This document shows positions 16,529-24,904 of a DNA stretch of 45,252 bases, in pieces. The first letter of the stretch is position 1; each line of letters starts with the position of its first letter. The notes below the pieces were generated by a model. It was not told the origin of the DNA and searched no databases. It worked only from the letters and a program-made list of their open reading frames with translations. This DNA comes from Anaerolineales bacterium (GTDB lineage: Bacteria; Chloroflexota; Anaerolineae; Anaerolineales; UBA6663), in NCBI GenBank assembly GCA_016789175.1, contig JAEURK010000176.1, positions 1-45,252 of the forward strand. The letters are read 5' to 3'. The position numbers and the translations under genes were made by a program.

Positions 16529-16957
16529 TCAATCGTAGATGGGTCGCAGACCCTTATAGACCACTTTGCCGCCCAGGGTGCGCAGGATCGTCTGCGCCGG
16601 ACGGTTGAGCACGACCGAGAGCTCATTGGGCGTCATCGGGCGGTTGCCGTTGGCCAGGAGGATGTGGAAGACCGCGTCGACCATCGACGTGTGTTCGCCC
16701 ACAAACTCGTTCGTCGGCCGAACCTGCTCGCGGAGCAGATATTGAGCTTTGTCGACCTGTGTGATCTCGGCCGTTTCGCCATCGATCAGATCGATCATCT
16801 CGTCGGATTGAGCCGAGGCAAAAGCGTGGGCGGCTTCGGGCCGCAGGTGGCGCGCCACGTCGACGCGAAAATCCCGGCCCTCGCGCTCCCACCAGTCGAA
16901 GTCGATGTGAAACCGGCTTTCGACGCCGGGCTTTGAGAGAAGACGATTAAGTGTCAT
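16529..16957 (-). CDS. Small winged-helix-like protein of unknown function
   Basis: 142 aa, starting at the ATG at 16957, 10 bp after the stop of the larger gene upstream. The N-terminal part (FHIDFDWWEREGRDFRVDVA, then RHLRPEAAHAFAS) has no family I recognise. Residues ~60-90 include an acidic/Glu-Thr stretch (IDLIDGETAEITQVD). The C-terminal ~55 residues (SMVDAVFHILLANGNRPMTP, NELSVVLNRPAQTILRTLGG, KVVYKGLRPI) look like a compact winged helix of the HARE-HTH/RpoE-delta style. It is tightly linked to the 16968 gene, which has similar segments. DNA or RNA-polymerase association is a guess from the fold only. A terminator follows. Confidence 0.7.
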   Translation of the reverse strand: MTLNRLLSKPGVESRFHIDFDWWEREGRDFRVDVARHLRPEAAHAFASAQSDEMIDLIDGETAEITQVDKAQYLLREQVRPTNEFVGEHTSMVDAVFHILLANGNRPMTPNELSVVLNRPAQTILRTLGGKVVYKGLRPIYD

Positions 16958-16967
16958 GCGCGGTCCG

Positions 16968-18614
16968 TCAATTGTTGTACTGGCTCGGGTCGAAGCGCCA
17001 GTAGGCGTCGCCGACATGGGTGTAATAAGGTCGCTGCACCAATTCGCCGAAGATCGGGGCCGGCGGGCAGCGCCGGGCGACATTGACCGCCGCGTACAGC
17101 GAGCGCGCATGCACGGCACTCTGCGGGTTGAGCTTGGCCAACTCACGGAACACGTCGACGACCAGGCGCTCGAACGGCGTGTGGGCCAGCTTGCGCCACA
17201 GATCATCGACAACCGTAGGCTGATCGACCGCCACCACCATGAGCTCGTCGAAATTGACGCTCAACTGCTTCTTCTGCATGCTGAACGCCAGGCGTCCTTC
17301 CGAGGTCGGCGCAGCCGTCCGCACCCATTCGCGCGTCGGGCGGCGGCGCGCCGCGGCCAGCACGATCTCATCCGGGCGCTCGCCGCGGCGGACGTTAAGC
17401 AGCCCGCCAACCGGCATGTCGATCCGGTCGTACCACTCGCCCAGCCCGACCACGTAGCGCCCGGGACGTACGACCCAGCCGGCAAGTCGCTCACCGGTCT
17501 GCGCATCCACGAGGTTCAGGCGGATTCGCTCGGTCACCTGGGCCGTCGGGAAGAGCGCGGCCAAACGCGGCGTCAGCGGCAACGTGCCGGCGCGGCGATG
17601 CGGAAAGGTCAGGGTTACCTGAACGTCGTCGGCTGCGGGCAGATCGTGCGGGTCGACCGTCCACTCGTCTTCGATCTCGCGCGCCAAGGCCGCCAGCTCG
17701 GGCGTCAGCTCGACATCGGTTTCGGAGAGGACCGGCACCAGCCGCTGCGGCGCCGCCTGCACGGCGTCGGGCTCCAGGCGGCGCAGGTACCACAGCACCT
17801 GACCGGCCGGCCCGACCTCGTCGAAGCGGTCGTCCTTGCGGAGCGCGTAGTTCATGGAGAAGGTCTGCAGTTGGGCGTTGACTTCGGACGGCAGCCCGAC
17901 TTCCTTGAGCAGCGCCTCGGTCGGCAACGGCCCGCCGCCGGCCATGTCGAGCACCGCCTCGGCCAGGTTGAGGTGGCCCTCGTTGACGTTGGCCATCAGC
18001 GGCTTGGGGAACCAGCGCCCCGCCAGCCGCACGATGTCGGTGCTGGCCTGCAGCCGCTCATCGAGCTTGGCCGTGACGTTGGCGCCGTAACGCTCGAACA
18101 GCTCCTCGGGCGGCGCGATCTCGGCATCACCCGCCTGGACCGACCGGTGATTGAGCGGATGCTCAGGGAGCCGACCGGCGAAGAGCTTGGTCGGCCGGCC
18201 GTCATCAAACGCCACGGTCAACACATCGAAATCGCCCAGGTCGGGGTTGATGCCCGGGCGCACGTTGACGACGGTGCCGATCACGTTGCCGGGCAACGAG
18301 AATGCAAGGCGCTGGCCGGCCGCATATGCCTCCTTCGGCATATAGGGCACGGCGCCCGCCTCGCGTCGCTTGAGCGCCTCTGTCTCACGGACCACACGCT
18401 GCGCAATCACGGCCTGCGCCAGCTCCATCGTGGTCATCGGAGTTTCGGTCTCCAGCAGGAGGTTGTAGAGATGTTCGAGGTCCGCCTCGTCGATAACGAA
18501 GCCGGTGTCCCAGTAATCAGCCTTCGGGGCGACGACGTCGGTCAATGTTCCTGTCCAATCCAATCCCAAGAGATTTGCTGCACACGTGGTCGGCCGGCCA
18601 CGCTCGAACGACAT
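16968..18614 (-). CDS. Large multi-winged-helix-like protein of unknown function
   Basis: 548 aa from the ATG at 18614; the start is uncertain because no clear ribosome site precedes it. I do not recognise a named family. Three segments look like winged helices: LEHLYNLLLETETPMTTMEL near the N-terminus, AEAVLDMAGGGPLPTEALLK in the middle, and FERLVVDVFRELAKLNPQSA with SLYAAVNVARRCPPAPIFGE at the C-terminus. Between them are beta-rich regions, including GQRLAFSLPGNVIGTVVNVR with LGDFDVLTVAFDDGRPTKLF, which resembles a small barrel. There is no signal peptide, membrane helix or nucleotide-binding motif. A TATAAT lies 60 nt upstream and the next gene follows after 10 bp, so the two form one operon. 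Confidence 0.7.
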   Translation of the reverse strand: MSFERGRPTTCAANLLGLDWTGTLTDVVAPKADYWDTGFVIDEADLEHLYNLLLETETPMTTMELAQAVIAQRVVRETEALKRREAGAVPYMPKEAYAAGQRLAFSLPGNVIGTVVNVRPGINPDLGDFDVLTVAFDDGRPTKLFAGRLPEHPLNHRSVQAGDAEIAPPEELFERYGANVTAKLDERLQASTDIVRLAGRWFPKPLMANVNEGHLNLAEAVLDMAGGGPLPTEALLKEVGLPSEVNAQLQTFSMNYALRKDDRFDEVGPAGQVLWYLRRLEPDAVQAAPQRLVPVLSETDVELTPELAALAREIEDEWTVDPHDLPAADDVQVTLTFPHRRAGTLPLTPRLAALFPTAQVTERIRLNLVDAQTGERLAGWVVRPGRYVVGLGEWYDRIDMPVGGLLNVRRGERPDEIVLAAARRRPTREWVRTAAPTSEGRLAFSMQKKQLSVNFDELMVVAVDQPTVVDDLWRKLAHTPFERLVVDVFRELAKLNPQSAVHARSLYAAVNVARRCPPAPIFGELVQRPYYTHVGDAYWRFDPSQYNN

Positions 18615-18673
18615 CCCGAACACGATGAGGTGAGATGCGAGGAGAAAGTAGCACAGCCGCAAACAGCCATTCA

Positions 18674-18679
18674 ATTATA
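18674..18679 (-). promoter_or_regulatory. -10 box of the winged-helix operon
   Basis: The minus strand reads TATAAT. Transcription would start near 18667, giving a leader of about 50 nt to the ATG at 18614. A TTG within this box opens the frame but cannot be the start if the box is used. Confidence 0.5.
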
Positions 18680-18719
18680 CTCGGAGCTGCGGGCAATTCA
18701 ATACGCGGAAGGAAACCTT

Positions 18720-19019
18720 ATGCCACCCGAAATCGCCTGGGCGTCGGTCACCGTCGCCGGGAACCGGATTATGGCCGAAATCGTGCGCGGCCAGCTCGAA
18801 GCTGCCGGGATCAAGGTCATGCTGGCCGGGGAATCGTACGCTGTCACCTATGGGCTCCCCGAGCCGGTTGAGGTGCTGGTGCCTTCGGATCAGCTGGCCG
18901 AAGCCGAGCGGGTGCTCGCCGAGAACGCGGCTGGGGCTGATGAGCCCGCGGACCCGATCATCGACGACGACGGCGACCCAATCATCGACAGCGACGACCC
19001 GGTCGATCCGGCGGTCTAG
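18720..19019 (+). CDS. DUF2007-like small protein (putative signal-transducing protein)
   Basis: 99 aa, with a strong ribosome site GGAAGGAAACC before the ATG. The pattern VTVAGNRIMAEIVRGQLEAA, GIKVMLAGES, then VEVLVPSDQLAEAERVLAEN matches DUF2007 proteins, a small ferredoxin-like fold with an unproven signalling role. The last ~25 residues are very acidic (IIDDDGDPIIDSDDPVD), which is unusual and may be flexible. It is divergent from the winged-helix operon. Confidence 0.75.
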   Translation: MPPEIAWASVTVAGNRIMAEIVRGQLEAAGIKVMLAGESYAVTYGLPEPVEVLVPSDQLAEAERVLAENAAGADEPADPIIDDDGDPIIDSDDPVDPAV

Positions 19020-19114
19020 CGTCGCGTCGAAACGCGTCGGCCGTCCGAAGCGCTGAGCCCACATCCCTGAGCGCCGAAGGGCGACGCTTATCTCGCGCCC
19101 GCCTCGTCGGGCGC

Positions 19115-20530
19115 TCAAGGAAACGCCCTTTCGGTCCACTCGAGCGGATCCACCTGAACCCCGCCGACGAAGATCTCCCAATGCAGGTGCGGCCCGGTCA
19201 CGCGGCCGGTCGCGCCCTGGAAGCCGATGATCTGCCCGGTCTCGACCCGGTCACCCACGGCCACTTGAAAACTGGACTGGTGCCAGTAGCCGCTGTACAC
19301 GCCCCAGCCGTGGTCCAGGATCGTGGCGTTGCCGCGCACCGTCAGGGGCTCGGCCATGACGACGATCCCGGGCGCCGGGGCCGTGATCGGGCGGTCCTCC
19401 GCACCGCTGAAGTCGACGCCGCCGTGAAAGGAGTCGTACGGCCCGCCGTTGTACGAGCGCAGCGCGCCAAACACCGAACGGATCACGCCGACCGAGGGAA
19501 GCGCAAAAAGACCGGTCCATAAGCGCGCGCCCGACGGTGGCGCGGTCACGACAGCGCGCACGCGCTCATACTCCGGGCGGACGGTTTCGGGGTCGACGGT
19601 GGCCGGGTCGACCGTCAGCGGCGGGTCGACCACGTAGCGGCCCGAACGCACCGGCATCGCCTGCGTCAGGGCGTAGATGCTGCCGTCCGCCTGGGTGATC
19701 GTTACGCTCAACGGGTAAAGGTTGGGCTCGGTCAGGCGATAGACACCGAGCAGACCGTACGCCGTCAACGGATCGGCCGGGTCGTGGCTGATCACGAACG
19801 CTGTGTCATTCAGGCTGGCCGTAACGGAAATGGGCGCCGAACTGACGATGCGCAGTACGACAGTCTGGCCTTGCTCGGCCGGGGCCGGAGTGATATCGAA
19901 CGAGTCGATCACACCGGGCAACCCCTTGAGCGGCGCGTCGCCCCCGGCCAGGGCCAGCCGCTGGCCCGGGGCCGCAACCCACGGGTGAGCCAGGCCATTC
20001 GCGGCCGCCAGGGCCCACGGATGAATGCGCGCGGCGGAGGCAGCGCTCAGCCAGCCGCTGCCGGCGCGTGCCTCGATCACACGTCCTGTTGCGAGCGCCG
20101 GGCCCGAGTCGGGCTGGTCGGTGACCACGATGCTCTGGTTGATATAGAGCCGCGCCGGGTTGACCACGTGATTGAGACGCACCAGGGACTCGCGCGTGAA
20201 GCCCAACCGAAGGCTCAGGCTGTCGAGCGTCTCGCCCGGTTCGAGCGCATGGACCATCAAGCGGCCCGCGACGCCATCGAACCCGGGCACAACCAGTTGC
20301 CGACCGACCGGCAGCGCGGCGGGATCGACCCCCGGGTTGGCCGCCTGCAGCGCGTCGAGCGAGAGCCCGAATTGCTGAGCGATCGACGCCAGCGTGTCAC
20401 CGGGCTGGACCTCGTAGGTCGGTCCGGCGGTATCCTGGCCGCGGGCCTGCGGCGTTGCGCCGAGGGTCATGACGCCGACGAGACTAACGAGCAGCGCGCT
20501 GCGGAGCGCCTTCCAGTATCCACTCATCAC
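19115..20530 (-). CDS. LysM-domain M23 metallopeptidase
   Basis: 471 aa. An N-terminal signal peptide (ALLVSLVGVMTLGATPQARG) is followed by two LysM modules: YEVQPGDTLASIAQQFGLSL at residues ~40-85 and HALEPGETLDSLSLRLGFTR at ~93-140. Then comes a long linker and a C-terminal lysostaphin/M23 domain with zinc ligands in HGGVDFSG and GPHLHWE (HxH), plus GNATILDHGWGVYSGYWHQS. LysM binds peptidoglycan-like glycans and M23 enzymes cut cell-wall peptides. Two adjacent Met codons at the start make 20527 an alternative. Its 5' end overlaps the DUF192 gene by 47 bp, so they are probably one transcript. Confidence 0.9.
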   Translation of the reverse strand: MMSGYWKALRSALLVSLVGVMTLGATPQARGQDTAGPTYEVQPGDTLASIAQQFGLSLDALQAANPGVDPAALPVGRQLVVPGFDGVAGRLMVHALEPGETLDSLSLRLGFTRESLVRLNHVVNPARLYINQSIVVTDQPDSGPALATGRVIEARAGSGWLSAASAARIHPWALAAANGLAHPWVAAPGQRLALAGGDAPLKGLPGVIDSFDITPAPAEQGQTVVLRIVSSAPISVTASLNDTAFVISHDPADPLTAYGLLGVYRLTEPNLYPLSVTITQADGSIYALTQAMPVRSGRYVVDPPLTVDPATVDPETVRPEYERVRAVVTAPPSGARLWTGLFALPSVGVIRSVFGALRSYNGGPYDSFHGGVDFSGAEDRPITAPAPGIVVMAEPLTVRGNATILDHGWGVYSGYWHQSSFQVAVGDRVETGQIIGFQGATGRVTGPHLHWEIFVGGVQVDPLEWTERAFP

Positions 20531-20870
20531 CGATGTTCACCTTGTCGAGGAAATCTGGCGCGGTCTCGAGGACGTAGCGGGCTGGAGCCTGCGCCGCATA
20601 CGATGGCCGCCAGGGCCTGGCGCGGATTTTGTCGACGACACGCCCGGCGTCATTGATCCAGATCACGCCCAGGTCGAAGTTCACGAAGAACATGTGGATC
20701 GCAGTCAATACCATGCTGTCGCGATCTTCCACAAGAAGCAGTGCCTCGCCCGGCCTCAGCGCCTTTCGAAATTGCAGCCCGCGCAGTTTGCACCAGAAAG
20801 AGCTGCACCACGCGACGTCGGGCAACACCAGCTCGCCGCTGGCTTTTGACAGGATCTGAATGCGTTTCAT
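20484..20870 (-). CDS. DUF192 family protein
   Basis: 128 aa from the ATG at 20870. DUF192 landmarks are WCSSFWCKLRGLQFRKALRP (family motif for a small beta barrel), DSMVLTAIHMFFVNFDLGVI and WINDAGRVVDKIRARPWRPS, ending ARYVLETAPDFLDKVNIGDE. Function is unknown; related proteins are often exported, but this one has no signal peptide. It overlaps the start of the LysM/M23 gene by 47 bp, implying translational coupling. Confidence 0.85.
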   Translation of the reverse strand: MKRIQILSKASGELVLPDVAWCSSFWCKLRGLQFRKALRPGEALLLVEDRDSMVLTAIHMFFVNFDLGVIWINDAGRVVDKIRARPWRPSYAAQAPARYVLETAPDFLDKVNIGDEWILEGAPQRAAR

Positions 20871-20922
20871 CAGCCCCCTATCATACCCGCGCTCTGGGCC
20901 GCCACCCTCGCGCAACGAAAAC

Positions 20923-20985
20923 CGGGTGAAGGCGAGGTGGGCAGTGGAACCGGGCTCGGCCCACTGCCCACCTCGCCTTCACCCG
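20923..20985. repeat. Perfect 25-bp inverted repeat with 13-nt loop
   Basis: The arms 20923-20947 and 20961-20985 are exact reverse complements; the loop itself can form a short CCG/CGG pair. It lies upstream of the DUF192 start (20870) and downstream of the CheY-like gene. Its size and perfection resemble the 30-bp repeat at 4081-4145, but the sequence differs. Confidence 0.95.
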
Positions 20986-21017
20986 ATTCACTCCTGGCTG
21001 TGCCGCGGCAGACAATG

Positions 21018-21063
21018 ACGGTGCCCGGGTTCAGGGGGCAATAACCCCGAACCCAGGCACCGT
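21018..21063. terminator. Imperfect hairpin after the CheY-like gene
   Basis: A stem of about 19 bp (ACGGTGCC..GGGTTC.GGGG with its complement) has one mismatch and one bulged A, around the loop GCAATAA. It begins 35 nt downstream of the CheY-like gene stop. The minus-strand T-tract is weak (TTGTCT), so termination is likely but not certain. Confidence 0.6.
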
Positions 21064-21097
21064 GTTGAACTGCAGATGAGCGAACGCTCGATCGGTG

Positions 21098-21493
21098 TCA
21101 GGCGCTGGGCGCCGTGCGCCGATTGAGCACCTTCTCGATGCTCTCGATCAAATCTTGCGGCCCGAATGGTTTGGTGATGTAGTCGTCAACCTTGGCGATG
21201 TGCAGACCGAGCACCTTGTCGATGCTCTGGGCCTTGGCCGTCACCACGATCACCGGGATCTCGCGCGTGCTCTCGTGCGCCTTTAGTTTCTGGTAGACCT
21301 CCCACCCGTCCATGTCGGGCATCATGAGATCCAACAACACGATGTCGGGCTGGGTCGATTGCACCAGTTCGAGACCCTCACGCCCGCCCGTCGCCCCGGC
21401 CACCGTATAGCCTTTGCGACTCAGGATCAGGCGGATCAGGTCGATCATGGCTGGTTCGTCTTCTATGCAAACCACCCGCTTGGCTTTTTCCAT
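21098..21493 (-). CDS. Single-domain CheY-like response regulator
   Basis: 131 aa from the ATG at 21493, preceded by GGGAGA. It is a complete receiver domain without an output domain: VVCIEDEPAMIDLIRLIL (acidic pocket), phospho-Asp in DIVLLDLMMPDMDGWEVY, Thr in VIVVTAKAQ and Lys in DDYITKPFGPQDL. It would relay phosphate or act on a partner protein. No kinase is adjacent; the GAF/PAS kinase at 41819-43603 also lacks a neighbouring regulator. The longer open frame upstream shows no receiver similarity. Confidence 0.9.
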   Translation of the reverse strand: MEKAKRVVCIEDEPAMIDLIRLILSRKGYTVAGATGGREGLELVQSTQPDIVLLDLMMPDMDGWEVYQKLKAHESTREIPVIVVTAKAQSIDKVLGLHIAKVDDYITKPFGPQDLIESIEKVLNRRTAPSA

Positions 21494-21734
21494 TAATCCG
21501 CTCTCCCGCCGCGACTTGTTGACCAGCCCACTGTTGCCCACACCCTCCGGTGCAAGCATCCCACCTGACGATAGACCCTTGAGAAGACCAGGTGCTCACC
21601 TTAACGTGAATCGAGCCTGGTTTGCGGCGAGTGTACCACATTCGTTCTAGTGAACAAACCGTATTTAGTCTCAGACCGGCCTCAGATCCTCTGCTGGCGC
21701 ACACCCGCCATGTCGTTTAGGATTGCGCTTGTCT

Positions 21735-22667
21735 ATGTCACCTATCGATTGGCTCAATTCGATCTCGACCTTCGCCACGGTCTTCTTGGGGATCTTTGTC
21801 GAAGCCGCGGCGTTCCTCATGATCGGCTCGCTCGCATCCGGCCTGGTAGAGGTCTTCCTGCGCCCTAACGATATGGCGCGGCTCGTGCCCCGCAACCCGC
21901 TCGCCGCAGCCGCTGTCGGCGGTTTGCTCGGGTTGGTGTTTCCGGTCTGCGAATGCGGCGTGGTTCCGCTGGCGCGGCGGATGGTGCGGAAGGGCCTGCC
22001 GATGTCGGCGGCCGTGGCCTTCCTGTTGGCGGCGCCGGTCTTCAACCCGATCGTGATCGCCAGCACGCTGGCGGCCTTCGGCCCGTCGCCGGTATTCTTT
22101 GGCCGCGTGATCCTGAGCCTGGTCATCGCCGTGGCAACCGGCGCGGTCTTTGCGGCCAATCGCAACCCGGCCGCGTTGTTGCGCCTGCCCGAGCCGGCCC
22201 TGATGCGGGGCGGCCCCATGCTGCCCCCGGTGCTGTTCGGCGCCGAGGAAACGGCCTTAGCCCGTCTGGCACGGGTGCTGCGAGTCGCCGTTGACGAGTT
22301 CTTCGACATGGGCCGCTTTCTGGTGCTCGGGGCCCTGTTGGCCGCGTTGCTGCAGACTGTGGTGCCCAACGCGGTCGTGCTGGCGATCGGCAGTGGCCCG
22401 GTCGTCTCGGTGCTTGTCCTGATTGCGCTGGCGGTGCTCCTGTCGGTCTGCTCGACAGTGGACGCCTTCATCGCCCTGGCCTTCGCCGGCAGTTTCACGA
22501 CCGGCTCGCTGCTAGGCTTTCTGGTGTACGGCCCAATGGTCGACATCAAGAGCATCCTGCTGTACACCGGCGTGTTCAAGCGCCGCGTGGTGGCTTACCT
22601 GGTGCTCTTGCCGCTCTTGATGACGGTCCTGGCGGCGTTGTTTATCAACCTCAACACAACCTGGTGA
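21735..22667 (+). CDS. ArsP_1/YcgR-type predicted permease
   Basis: 310 aa from the ATG at 21735. It has about eight to nine hydrophobic helices. The family-specific loops are LVFPVCECGVVPLARRMVRK (Cys-Glu-Cys), AAPVFNPIVI and SVCSTVDAFIALAFAGSF, with VYGPMVDIKS near the end, all typical of the pfam03773 permeases. Members include ArsP and the Bacillus YcgR type; substrates are mostly unproven. The next gene, 4 bp downstream, is a TIGR03943 protein, the usual partner of the YcgR subgroup. That makes the YcgR type more likely than arsenic efflux. Confidence 0.85.
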   Translation: MSPIDWLNSISTFATVFLGIFVEAAAFLMIGSLASGLVEVFLRPNDMARLVPRNPLAAAAVGGLLGLVFPVCECGVVPLARRMVRKGLPMSAAVAFLLAAPVFNPIVIASTLAAFGPSPVFFGRVILSLVIAVATGAVFAANRNPAALLRLPEPALMRGGPMLPPVLFGAEETALARLARVLRVAVDEFFDMGRFLVLGALLAALLQTVVPNAVVLAIGSGPVVSVLVLIALAVLLSVCSTVDAFIALAFAGSFTTGSLLGFLVYGPMVDIKSILLYTGVFKRRVVAYLVLLPLLMTVLAALFINLNTTW

Positions 22668-22671
22668 TCGC

Positions 22672-23433
22672 ATGTCACTGAGACTGTATCGATTGGCCCA
22701 ACTAGCGGTTATGGCGGCCCTCGGCGGGTTCCTGGGAGCCCGCCTATTGAGCGGCGCGATCTACTACTACATCAACGAGCGATTCACGGCCTTGATCGTG
22801 GCGGGCGTTGTGGTGGCCTTCGGTCTGGCGTACGGGGCCTGGGTCGGGCGGCGCCAGCCCGATGTGCTCGATCTCGACCCCGACCTCCCGCCCGAACTCG
22901 ATCCCGCCGAGGGTCGTGCCCGTCGATCGCGCGTCTGGCGAACGGCGGCGCTGGCCGTGCCACTCGTGATTGGGCTCGCAGTGCCGGCCCGGCCGCTCGG
23001 CGCCAGCGCCATCGACACCCGCGGTCTTAACGCCGGCGCACCGATCGCGGCCTCGGGCGACGCCCAACGCCTGCAGATCGCGCCCGAGCAGCGCACGATC
23101 CTCGATTGGGTGCGCGCTGTAAACTACGCCGACGACCTGGCCACCGTGCGCGGCCTGCCGGCCGATGTCATCGGCTTTGTCTATCACGACCCGCAGCTCG
23201 GGCCCGACCAGTTCATGGTGGCCCGTTTCATGGTGACCTGTTGCAGCGCCGACGCCGCCGCAGTCGCGGCCGCCGTGACCTGGACGGACGCGGCCGGGTT
23301 GGAAGACAACGCCTGGGTCCGCGTCCGCGGCACGATCGACGTCGTTGAATATGCCGGACGCCCCTTGCCGGCCATCAGCGCGGTGAGCATCGAGCCGACG
23401 ACCGAACCCGACCACCCCTACATGTATCCGTGA
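22672..23433 (+). CDS. TIGR03943-family membrane protein (YcgQ/DUF1980-like)
   Basis: 253 aa. Two N-terminal membrane helices (LAQLAVMAALGGFLGARLL; FTALIVAGVVVAFGLAYGAW) are followed by an acidic loop, a third helix (TAALAVPLVIGLAVPARPLG) and an extracytoplasmic domain. That domain has the family marks IGFVYHDPQLGPDQFMVARF, MVTCCSADA and WVRVRGTIDVVEY. This family regularly accompanies YcgR-type permeases, and the paired Cys in VTCC suggests metal or thiol chemistry. That is inference. It lies 4 bp after the permease gene. The stop overlaps the GTG start of the next gene, so three genes form one operon. Confidence 0.85.
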   Translation: MSLRLYRLAQLAVMAALGGFLGARLLSGAIYYYINERFTALIVAGVVVAFGLAYGAWVGRRQPDVLDLDPDLPPELDPAEGRARRSRVWRTAALAVPLVIGLAVPARPLGASAIDTRGLNAGAPIAASGDAQRLQIAPEQRTILDWVRAVNYADDLATVRGLPADVIGFVYHDPQLGPDQFMVARFMVTCCSADAAAVAAAVTWTDAAGLEDNAWVRVRGTIDVVEYAGRPLPAISAVSIEPTTEPDHPYMYP

Positions 23434-24827
23434 CCACAAAAACGATGTCTCTACGGTTCGATCCCTTTGATCGATTCGTCCTGGTGGTGCTGGGCGGTTT
23501 GCTCGCCGCGATCCTGCTGGTCGTGGCGCTCGGGGATCGTGTCGGCGCGCAGGTCGTGCGGGTAACGCCGGCTGACGGCCAGACGCTTGGCGCGTTGGGC
23601 CGAATCGAGATTGAGTTTTCCGAGGCCATGGACACCGCAACGGTGGAGCCCGCGCTCACCGTCAGCCCGGCAACCGAGGGCGATTTCGTCTGGACCGGCA
23701 ACACCGTGCGCTTTGTGCCGGCCCGGCCGTTTGCGCCCGGCGACACCGTCGAGATCACGCTGGCGTCCGGAGCGCGCTCACGCAACGGGCGCGCCGTGCT
23801 TTCAGCGCAGACCTGGACGTACACCGTGCGGCAGCCGCTGATCGTCTATCTGTCCGCCGGCCTGGAGACACCGCACGAACTCTGGCGGATCGATCCGACC
23901 ACTCTCGAACGGCTGCAGCTGACGCACAGCGACGGTCGCATCTTCGACTTCGCGGCGGCTCCGGACGGCGAAAACCTGGTCTTCAGCGTCGTCAATGATG
24001 AAGCCGGCACCGATCTGTGGATCGTCGATCGCGACGGCACCCAGGCCCGGATCCTGCTGAATTGCGGCCCGGACCTGTGCAGCGGCTCCGCCTGGTCGCC
24101 GGATGGGCAACGCATCGCCTACAGTCGGGAGCCGGCCGGCCTCGCGCCGGGCTCACCGAAGGGGCCGCCGCGGGTCTGGACTTTGAGCGTCGCCGACGGG
24201 CAAACCGCGCCGGTCTACCAGGACACGCAAATCCTGGGCTATTCGCCGGCCTGGTCCGCCGACGGGGCCTGGTTGGGCATGGTCGACAACTCGACAGCCA
24301 GCATCCGCGCCCTGCGGATCGCGGACCAGCGCGAACTGCTGCTCGAGACACGCCAAGGCACGATGGGCTCGTTCGCGCCCGACGGCAGTCGCTTGATCTA
24401 CACCACCTTGCAGTTCGACGACGCCACAGCCCCGCAGCCCTACACCACCGTGATCGTGGCCGATCTGGGCGAAGCCGGTGGGCTCACCCCGATCCTGGGG
24501 CGCGAATACAGCCTTTCGGATTTCGGCACGCCGATCTGGTCGCCGCTGGGCGATTGGGTGGCGATCAATCAACGCACCGCCGACAGCGGCCCCAGCAAGC
24601 AGGTCTGGCGCGTTCGACCCGATGGCAGCGAGGCCGCGCCGATCACCAACGACCCGGCGTTCACGTTCGCCGGCTATCGCTGGTCGCCGTGGGGTGACGC
24701 GCTGGTGATTCAGCGCTTCCCGCTCGGGACACCGTTCGCCACGCCCGAGATCGTGCTCTGGTCGGCCACGGACAATGTCGTCACGGTGCTCGCCACCGAC
24801 GCCAGCCTGCCGGACTGGCTGCCGTAA
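23430..24827 (+). CDS. Membrane-anchored Ig-like plus TolB/WD propeller protein
   Basis: 465 aa. The GTG at 23430 overlaps the upstream TGA (GTGA); ATG at 23445 is an alternative. One N-terminal membrane helix (FVLVVLGGLLAAILLVVALG) is followed by an Ig-like/Big_5 domain (VVRVTPADGQTLGALGRIEI to TWTYTV, residues ~42-130). A C-terminal beta propeller comes next, with blades such as GSAWSPDGQRIAYSREPAG, YSPAWSADGAWLGMVDN, MGSFAPDGSRLIYTT and YRWSPWGDALVIQRF. It would sit outside the membrane and probably bind a protein partner. The coupling to the permease/TIGR03943 pair is unexpected and may tie it to that transporter. A strong terminator follows. Confidence 0.8.
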   Translation: MTTKTMSLRFDPFDRFVLVVLGGLLAAILLVVALGDRVGAQVVRVTPADGQTLGALGRIEIEFSEAMDTATVEPALTVSPATEGDFVWTGNTVRFVPARPFAPGDTVEITLASGARSRNGRAVLSAQTWTYTVRQPLIVYLSAGLETPHELWRIDPTTLERLQLTHSDGRIFDFAAAPDGENLVFSVVNDEAGTDLWIVDRDGTQARILLNCGPDLCSGSAWSPDGQRIAYSREPAGLAPGSPKGPPRVWTLSVADGQTAPVYQDTQILGYSPAWSADGAWLGMVDNSTASIRALRIADQRELLLETRQGTMGSFAPDGSRLIYTTLQFDDATAPQPYTTVIVADLGEAGGLTPILGREYSLSDFGTPIWSPLGDWVAINQRTADSGPSKQVWRVRPDGSEAAPITNDPAFTFAGYRWSPWGDALVIQRFPLGTPFATPEIVLWSATDNVVTVLATDASLPDWLP

Positions 24828-24842
24828 GCGCATGACGAGCAT

Positions 24843-24880
24843 GCAAAGGGGCCAGGCAGCGATCTGCCTGGCCCCTTTGC
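24843..24880. terminator. Bidirectional hairpin terminator
   Basis: A 17-bp perfect stem (GCAAAGGGGCCAGGCAG with its complement) encloses the loop CGAT. It lies between the convergent propeller gene and the SET-domain gene. Confidence 0.85.
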
Positions 24881-24904
24881 TATGCCTTTCGTTCCAGAGC
24901 GTGA

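Noticed and set aside
16956..18719. Long open frame on the plus strand opposite the winged-helix genes, continuing into the DUF2007-like gene
   Set aside because: It is antisense to a better-supported operon, its translation is Arg/Gln/His/Gly-rich without family pattern, and the DUF2007-like gene has its own ribosome site and ATG at 18720.
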